NCBI GenBank assembly: GCA_009801085.1
Contig: VNWV01000003.1
Span: forward strand, 1,674,001 to 1,738,000
Source: Lasiodiplodia sp. COLG20
Lineage: Eukaryota > Ascomycota > Dothideomycetes > Botryosphaeriales > Botryosphaeriaceae
Direction: 5' to 3'
DNA length: 64,000 bases
Below the pieces are notes generated by a model that made no database searches, was not told the origin of the DNA, and worked only from the letters and a program-made list of their open reading frames with translations. This document shows, piece after piece, positions 56,905 to 64,000 of the stretch; position 1 is the stretch's first letter, and the number at the start of each line of letters is the position of its first letter. A program made the position numbers and the translations under genes.

Positions 56905-57959
56905 ATGGTCCACCCCCGACCATTACTCTTGCCAGCTTTGCCCGCCATGTCAGCCAGCGCGTAAGTACCGGCATCTCTGACCTTTACCCGCCGTACAGGA
57001 ACTAGAGTCTTAATCTTCGGTAAAGTGATAGTCTCGGAAACAGCTGCGACAACCCAAACGGCAGCGGAGGCGACAAACCCCCGTACCGTCAAGACACCAG
57101 CGACACGCATAACAGCACCGAACCCCAAGACAACAACAACACCACCACCAACGAGGTCGCCCCCGGTAACAGCCGCACTAGCCGTACCAACCTGCGAGAC
57201 GAAGCGAATGGCGACGACAACAGTGGCTTCGCCACTTCCGACTTCCCGCCACTTCCCACCCACTCCAACTACCCTCTGTTCGCGGAGGTGCGCCGGCTGA
57301 AGGAGGCGCTGCAGACCGAGAACCGCAAGGTCGCCGCGCTGGAGGAAGAACTTGGCACCATCAAGCGTTGGCTCGGCCAGGCGCCCGCTGAGATCGTCGC
57401 GCTTCTCCCCAGCGAAGCCACCAAGAGCCAAGCGGTTTCTGCTGACGGCGCTACAAGCGATGCCGGCGGTAGTGCTGATATCGGCGGTAGGGCTGGCAGT
57501 GCCAGTCACGAGCGCTTCAGGCAGCGCACCGGAAACCCGCGCAGCAGCTTCTTCACCAACTCTCGCGTCGACCTCAACTACAACTACCGCACCAACCCAG
57601 GTCAGAATACGGGAGGTAACGGACGGAATGGCAGTGATGTTGCTGCCGCTCGTCTCAGGAATGTCGGCGCTGGTGGTGCGCAGGGAAGGCTGGATCTCCC
57701 GGGCGAGGGACACGACCGTAGTGGTGGCCAGCACGGTTCCGGACTGGTCGCTACCATTGACTACAGTGTTTCCAGCCGCCGTGATGGTCGGGGCAGCAGA
57801 CGTGGTCGAGGCGCGCGTCGCCGCGGTAGTAGCGAGGCCGTACGCTCTTATTACGTGCACAACGCTGCCGACTACGGCAACCCGTTTCCTGGCCCTAACA
57901 CTGCTGCTGGAGGTGGCTGGGACGACGCGGGTAGCCAGTCGAACCTGGGCGATTGGTAG
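56905..57959 (+). CDS. Hypothetical protein with coiled coil and RGG-like tail
   Basis: Join 56905-56960 and 57044-57959 (83-nt intron, GTAAGT donor, GAAACAG acceptor), 323 aa. The model is less secure than most here. Exon 2 has a low-complexity Asn/Thr/Asp-rich part, then FPPLPTHSNYPLFAEVRRLK leading into a coiled-coil helix (EALQTENRKVAALEEELGTI) near residue 105. A Gly/Asn/Arg-rich tail with SRRDGRGSRRGRGARRRG is a possible RNA-binding RGG region. An in-frame TAA just before the acceptor means an intron or another start is required. A second in-frame ATG is at 56947. The opposite strand carries a 392-codon open frame I treat as a shadow. Confidence 0.55.
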
Positions 57960-58189
57960 ACACGGAGGCTGTCTTTGCCTAGGGTCATTGCTTGTGCGTG
58001 TAGGACATTGCTGTCTGTTGTCTGGTTGGAGGCACACTTGAGCAGAGCTGGGCTTTCATGCACCGTGCCGGTGTCTGAAGTTGCGCATTGCATGGCACAT
58101 AGAAGACACGGCCAATTCAAGATCAGTGGTCGAAAAATTGAATTACATGGGTTTTGAATGAGGGAAACTTGTTATAAGCTGATCTCAAA

Positions 58190-58624
58190 ATGGAAGCGAC
58201 AGTGCGTTGCGAGGCTGGCGATCGTCAAGGGGTGTATTTGGTGTTTTTTTCTCCGGTAGCTCAGTACACCACCTGTTCACTTCTCCAGTGCCACCTCAAA
58301 CCGAACGTGTTCCCAGGTTATCTGTGCCGCCCGGATCATATCCCGCAGAAGAATAAGTGCACCTATGACGATGGCCTCCTCCAATGGCGGTATATACCGT
58401 GCAGGGCTCACAAGATCAGCTCAAAGGGCATAAGAGCCAAGAATAAAGCGACTCCCAAGCCCGGCGCATGCCCCAACTGCAAGCAAACGAAGAGACATAA
58501 AGAAACGCCTATCTTATGGAGGTGGGTGAAAGCGGAGGACCGATGGGCCCGCACAATCTGTGCTCGGTCTTTGAACCAGAATAGGAAGAAGCTGCCCGTT
58601 TCCAAGAAGACTTCGAAAATGTGA
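58190..58624 (+). pseudogene. Possible small protein or remnant with degenerate GATA-type zinc finger
   Basis: 144-codon open frame. Its C-terminal half reads CPNCKQT...ETPILWRWV...ICARSLNQNRKK, which follows the GATA finger layout C-x2-C, then T-P-x-W-R, then C-x2-C with a basic tail. The last Cys position is Ser, and the usual Asn-Ala-Cys-Gly is Ala-Arg-Ser-Leu. With one ligand missing, the finger is probably not functional, and the ORF may be a gene remnant. No intron or second domain is evident. The N-terminal half is unlike anything I know. It could also be chance. Confidence 0.35.
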
Positions 58625-59941
58625 CTGGATGGATATCGCATCTTTCTACGGTTGTGTTTCTTCTTTCTGATCAAGTCTGCTGCGTTATGGCTCGCTTCCG
58701 CACGTCGTTACCTTTTACGATCACTGATAAGACATGGTGCTTCTTACCTTCGGTTAAGTTTGCTGCATTATGACTTAATTCCGTACGGCTCATCCTTCTA
58801 CGATTACTGATGCAAGGTAATGTATTGCTTTCACGTACTGGTTCAACAGGGTTGCTATACTCTGGCTGGCCTTTGTATGTTCTCGTCCGACGTGATAGGT
58901 TTACATGGACTTAAAAAAAAAAAAAAAACCCTCCAGGGTTTTTGTTTCTTTTTAGCTATAAGTATTTTTAGAGGTGTGTACAAACGAGGTAAATGGGAAT
59001 TGGCATGCTGAGATGCTTACGTATTGCATGCTGGGCTAGAGGAAGTGTAGCGGTGCATTGCAAGAGTGAGGAAGCTCCAGAGGTGGAGGCGGAGTAAAGA
59101 CAGCAGCGTGGAACAATTTGAAAGCAAAAAAGTATAGCAGGGGCCACCACGTGCGTCTGCTTGTCATGCAAAAGCTACCAAGATGTCGGATTATCGATTC
59201 GCAATGAGCACCCAAAAAAGAAAAGGGCTGAAACACAAACACGTGTGCGGCAGCCCAAAGCAGTATTCGGATGGATCGATCAGGCGTCGGTTAGATCTTT
59301 ATCCTGGCGACCTCATTTCTCGAATGTCGATCGATCCGGTAGCGCGGACGTTAACCGGCGATCGACCCGCGTCGTCAGCGGTCTTACGAACTCTTTTGTC
59401 CGGAGGAAAAAACGGCGACGAGGCACGAGCACGATTGTTCCTTCCCAAGGGAGCAGCTTCCATTTTTCTCTGCCGTGACGTCACGCGATATGCTCGGCTA
59501 ATATTGTGGTAATGCGCAGCTTCCCTCAATTATCATGCGGGCGCGTGCCATGGCGCCCTCACCGCGTTTCCTCTCCCCCTTTCCGGCAGCCACTAGCATT
59601 AACGGCTTTACGGAAACGGCACCGCGGCCCAATCAGCCGCACGAGTGGATTCCTCGCGACACCCTTTCCCAAACGGCGCCCGTCAGCATGGTCGCGTGGC
59701 CGGGAGCCCCAGAGCGGCCCGTAAATAGCAACGACGTCGTGCATAGCGAGATTGCCCCCGCTCGCCTTGTTCCATTATGGCAGCATCTCCGACCTACTTC
59801 CGTATACACTATCCGGACTCCGAACTCCCATTGGCTGCATGCTCGTAGATCTACAGGAGACGCTGCAGCCGAACTATCGACCTTCCCACTCCAAGCATCC
59901 AAGCCTATACAGGCGAGCTTGGCCGCTCCGATAGCCGAGTC

Positions 59942-59947
59942 TATAAG
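59942..59947 (+). promoter_or_regulatory. Probable TATA box of the GH3 gene
   Basis: TATAAG about 55 bp before the ATG at 60001, with CCAAT-type motifs 110-320 bp further upstream. Confidence 0.45.
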
Positions 59948-60000
59948 GGAACCGCTGCCCGCCAGTTCCAGGTTTTTCCAGTGCAGCGGTGCTCGTAACC

Positions 60001-62864
60001 ATGTCCGTCTCTCTGCTGATCGGCGCAGCTTCTGCGCAGCCTCTCGTTCTCGCCTCGCTGCTATCCATTCCTTTCTTTTCCGCCAGAGCTACCGCTCAGA
60101 GCCTGCCTAGCGACCCGCGCTACGAGTACTTCCTCTCCATCTTCGACGCCGCAAACCAGAACGTGTCCATCAATGCTCGCGTTCCCGATGGCTATGACTC
60201 CCCTCCCTGGTACCCTGCGCCGTATGGCGGCTGGACTGAGGATTGGAGCGCGAGCTATGCGAAGGCCGCCGAGCTTGTCTCCAACATGACGCTCGCCGAG
60301 AAGACGAACAGTACGATGACCTCGGCGTGTGACTTGCTTCTGTGCTAATTTCTGGATAGTCACGGTTGGAACTGGCTACTTTATGGGTAAGTCAACCCAT
60401 GTCCTATGCAGCTTCTGGCGCTCATTGAATCAATAGGCCGCTGCGTTGGAAACACGGGCAGCGCTCCCCGCCTGGGATTCCCGCAGCTGTGCCTGCAGGA
60501 CTCGGCCCTTGGAGTCAAGGGCACCGAGAACAACACGGCATTCCCCCCTGGCATCACTGTCGGCGCCACTTGGAACAAGAAGCTGATGTACGCCCGCGGA
60601 GAGGCCATCGGCGAGGAGTTCCGCGGCAAGGGCGTCAATGTGCATCTTGGCCCGACTGTTGGACCCTTGGGCCGCAAGCCCCGTGGTGGCCGCAACTGGG
60701 AGGGCTTCGGCGCCGATCCCGTCCTGCAGGCCATTGGTGGTGCCGAGACCATCAAGGCCGTGCAGGCCCAAGGTGTCATGGCTACCATCAAGCACTTGAT
60801 CGGAAACGAGCAGGAGTCGTACCGCATGTAAGAAGGCAGTGGCCCCTCGCCCTCCTGTTCTTGCTGACGTGCCGCAGGTACAACCCTTTCCAGGAAGGCA
60901 TCAGTGCTAACATCGATGACCGCACCATGCACGAGCTATACCTCTGGCCCTTTGCCGAGGGTGTTCGTGCTGGCGTCGTCTCCGTCATGGGTGCCTACAA
61001 CGCCGTCAACGGCTCGGCCGCTACCCAGAACAGCTACCTTATCAACAACCTCCTGAAGGACGAGCTTGGTTTCCAGGGTTTCATCATGAGCGATTGGCTT
61101 GCCCAGATTTCCGGCGTTGGCGCTGCCCTGGCCGGTCTTGACATGAGCATGCCCGGCGACCCGACCGTTCCCCTGTTCGGAAACTCTTGGTGGGCTTTCC
61201 ATCTCACCGAGGCCGTGCTCAACGGCTCCGTGCCCGTCGACAGGTTGAATGACATGGCCACTCGCATCGTCGCTTCCTGGTACCAGATGGGCCAGGACCA
61301 GGACTACCCGGACCCGAACTTCTCCACCTGGACCGACAACGCCGAAGGCCTTTTTTACCCTGGCGCCCTGATCTCCCCGTCAGGCGTTGTCAACGAGTTT
61401 GTCGACGTTCAGGGCGACCACGCTGCCATCGTCAGGACCATCTCCACCGAGGCTGTCACCCTGCTCAAGAACGAAAACGCCACATTGCCCATCAAGGAGA
61501 GCACGCCATTGAAGATCTTTGGAACTGCTGCCGAGAAGAACCCCGATGGAATCAACTCGTGCTCCGATAAGGCTTGCAACAAGGGTACCCTGGGCATGGG
61601 CTGGGGCTCTGGTACTGCCAACTTCCCGTATCTCGATTCTCCTATGGATGCGTTCAACGCAAGGGCCAACAACGTTACTTTCTACAACACCGACAGCTTC
61701 CCGTCCAGTGCCGTTGCCAACTACGGAGACGTCGCTGTGGTTTTCATTACTTCGGACTCCGGTGAGAACTACCTGTCGGTGGAGGGCAACCCCGGAGATC
61801 GGACGGCGTCCGGCTTGAACGCATGGCACAACGGCGACGAACTTGTCCAGAAGGCGGCCGAGAAGTACGACACGGTCATCGTCGTCGTCCAGACGGTTGG
61901 TCCCATCCTGGTCGAGGAATGGATTGACTTGCCCTCGGTCAAGGCTGTCCTTTTCCAGCACCTGCCGGGACAGGAAGCCGGTGAATCTCTCACCAGTGTC
62001 TTGTACGGCGACGAGTCCCCGAGCGGCCACCTGCCGTACAGCATTGTCAAAAAAGAAGACGACCTCCCCGAGAGCCTCGACATTGTCGGCTTCCAACTCG
62101 GCCAGCCGCAAGACACCTTCTCCGAGGGCCTCTACATCGACTACCGTTACCTGAACAAGCAAAAGATCTCGCCCCGTTACCCCTTCGGCCACGGTCTCAG
62201 CTACACCAGCTTCGACTACTCGGCCACCATCTCGGCCGGCATCGAACTCAGCTCGGCACCGCCCACGCGCCCAGCCAAGGGCAGCACGCCGTCGTACTCG
62301 ACCGAAATCCCGCAACCAAGCGAGGCCGTGGCGCCCGAGGGCTTCGACAAGGTGTGGCGCTACATCTACTCGTGGCTGTCCGAGTCGGAGGCAAACGCGG
62401 CGTACGAGAAGCGTAACTCGTCCGACTACCCGTACCCTGAGGGCTACTCGACGGAGCAGAAGCCGGGCGTCCCCGCGGGTGGCGCGCAGGGCGGCAACCC
62501 GGCGCTGTGGGACACGGCCTTCGACGTGTCCGTCACCGTCACCAACACGGGCTCCGCCCCGGGCAAGGCCGTCGCACAGCTGTACGTGCAGTTCCCCGAC
62601 GCCATCTCGTACGACACGCCCGTCATCCAGCTGAGGGACTTTGGCAAGACGGCGACGCTGCAGCCCGGCGAGAGCGAGACGCTCGCCCTGACGCTGACGC
62701 GCAAGGACATCAGCGTCTGGGACGTCGTCAGCCAGAACTGGGTCGTGCCCGACGTCGCCGGAGAGTACAAGTTCTGGGTCGGAGAGAGCTCGGGCGCTCT
62801 GGGCGTCGCGTGTTCGAGTACCGGATTGACCTGTGAGAGCGGGTTGGATAGCCCGGTTGCTTGA
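60001..62864 (+). CDS. Secreted GH3 beta-glucosidase
   Basis: Join 60001-60310, 60360-60386, 60437-60827, 60878-62864; 904 aa. It releases glucose from cellobiose and other beta-glucosides outside the cell, completing cellulose breakdown. Seen: an N-terminal hydrophobic leader, the GH3 N-domain with [54 protein letters not shown] and the nucleophile Asp at about 315 in [10 protein letters not shown]. The C-domain follows with [14 protein letters not shown] and [15 protein letters not shown], and finally a fibronectin-III-like domain ([37 protein letters not shown]). The 27-nt exon 2 encodes only nine residues (TVGTGYFM region) and is needed for frame and for the conserved TVG..GRCVGN stretch. 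Confidence 0.95.
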
Positions 62865-64000
62865 ACGGAGAGAAAGCGTGTTTGGTAAGCGTTTCGTTTT
62901 TTTTGTTTTTTTAATTTCGCTGAATGTTGTCATGGTCGGACGCCTCGAGGATGATGGATGATAGTTTTTTATTACTCCCAGACAATGGTGAGAATGTGGA
63001 GGGGGTCCCTGATTTAATTTCAGAAGTCCATAAATAAATCAAACCATCTGACATGGCAGGAGTGAGTCCGAATAGCATGCTGACGTGAGGTTACACTACA
63101 ACCGCCCCTTGCGTCTCATGGGAAATGTGCATGCTGCAGCTCATGAAAAGATTTGCTTGCAGAGAGTTTTACATTGCAGTCTTGGCGCATCGGGTCACTG
63201 TTTGTTCGTCCGCCGTGATTGGTTGGGCTCATGCTTCCTTCAGCTATGGCTTCATAGACCGAGACACAAGACGGCATCAGCACGAGGTATTTGTAACGTC
63301 TTTCTGTTTGAAACGTCGTGCACAGCTGGGTTGATGGTGGCATGATGGCTGTTCCTCTCACACGCCTCACAGGATCACCGACAACCACCTCTGCCAGCAA
63401 TCAGATCAGCCCACGCACGCGAGAAGCCAGCCGGTCCCGAACTTCGTGAACTAGCTTTTGTCCCACTTCTGGACCCAAGGCCATCCTGCGATGTAGCTCT
63501 CTCTGCGTCATCGTGCACAGCAACATTCGCTGGCCGTGCGTGATGGCAACGAGCGTCTTTCTTCCATGTTCGAGATGCTGCGACGTTACCTTCACACGAC
63601 AAAGCAAGGGCGCACACGCGGTGCCGGTAGTGCAACAAAGGATGGCTGCAGCGCTCCACGTTCTGGAAGCGACCGGGACAGGGATGCAGCGACTGCATTT
63701 CTTCCTGCACGTCGGCCATTTCCCGGAAAATTTCTCCAGAGAGGGGGGTTGTCGAAAGGCGGTTGTTTGTCGCAAGATGATCAGCTCGCGTGAGCCGGAA
63801 TCCGTGAGGCTGGGAGCGAACGTGGCTGAGCCCTGGCGGATAGTCCGAGGTTGCGGTCCAGCTAAAGGGCCGTTGTTACCTGGGAAGCTTGTTTGGCGTG
63901 ATACGAGGGCGGCTCATCATTTCCATTTCAGTCAGCTTCTTTCCAATATCCTCTCGTGGAGCTGGCCCGTCAATTGACAGAAGAGCGTTTGGACGGTTCA
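62865..64000. other. Right-end intergenic region
   Basis: 1.1 kb after the GH3 stop. A T-rich stretch follows the stop at 62898-62913. Short ORFs on both strands are unsupported. No gene is seen up to the window edge. Confidence 0.45.

Larger units (their letters stand above)
57960..60000. other. 2-kb intergenic region
   Basis: Contains the possible decayed GATA-finger ORF (58190-58624), a run of about 17 A at 58912-58928, and the GH3 promoter at the right side (CCAATCAG near 59626, ATTGG near 59830, TATAAG at 59942). Nothing else is recognised. Confidence 0.45.

Noticed and set aside
56859..58037. 392-codon open frame on the - strand
   Set aside because: Low-complexity Val/Ala/Thr-rich translation opposite a + strand frame with coiled-coil and RGG-like features; no domain.
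61380..62933. 517-codon - strand open frame
   Set aside because: Lies fully opposite the GH3 beta-glucosidase exon; product of high third-position GC on the coding strand.
1..64000. CRISPR array, rRNA, or prokaryotic operon features
   Set aside because: No regularly spaced direct repeats, no rRNA-like sequence, and all genes have eukaryotic intron structure.

Overview
The window is nuclear DNA of a filamentous ascomycete (Pezizomycotina, most likely Dothideomycetes; the class is an inference from overall gene character). Evidence: protein genes are interrupted by many short GT-AG introns of about 45-120 nt with CTAAC/CTGAC-like branch sites. Two genes are fungal Zn(II)2Cys6 regulators. Housekeeping proteins have fungal architectures, for example a Pob3 without an HMG box and a 2192-residue separase. 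Exon models were built by hand from reading-frame continuity and splice phase; every model closes to a whole number of codons, but none is backed by transcript data.

Layout. 0-5 kb: a 2-oxoglutarate oxygenase cut by the window edge (-), ATG3 (+) and a small secreted protein (-). 5.6-8.5 kb: an unrecognised coiled-coil protein (-) divergent from an alpha/beta hydrolase (+). 10.6-20.5 kb: a Zn2Cys6 regulator, a UCH-family protein, POB3 (FACT subunit) and a second Zn2Cys6 regulator, all +. 20.5-27 kb is gene-poor, with one small zinc-ribbon-like protein (-). 27-36.4 kb: VPS5 (+) convergent with the giant separase gene (-). 36.6-48.4 kb: an accessory-looking run of a methyltransferase, a FAD monooxygenase, an F-box-like zinc protein, an SDR, a zinc-free MDR reductase and an MFS sugar-type transporter, nearly all on the - strand. 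48.4-51.5 kb is empty. 51.5-64 kb: a secreted type-B carboxylesterase, two uncharacterised proteins, a stress-type SDR, a possible decayed GATA-finger ORF and a secreted GH3 beta-glucosidase.

The clearest unannotated structure is a dispersed family of small non-coding inverted-repeat elements (MITE-like). At least eight copies or fragments lie in intergenic DNA at about 1.1, 3.1, 8.5, 13.8, 22.5, 42.4, 43.9 and 45.6 kb. Full copies are 223-239 bp, start CAGAGGGG, end CCCCTCTG, sit between TA dinucleotides, and enclose an 81-bp palindrome plus a second, smaller hairpin.

Other notable points: the POB3 start codon is split by an intron (AT^G) so that unspliced RNA reads ATG-TAA; the UCH-family protein keeps its catalytic Cys but has Ala at the catalytic His and Asp positions; an unusually long transporter intron carries an 84-bp hairpin; and an SDR gene has a GC-AG intron.
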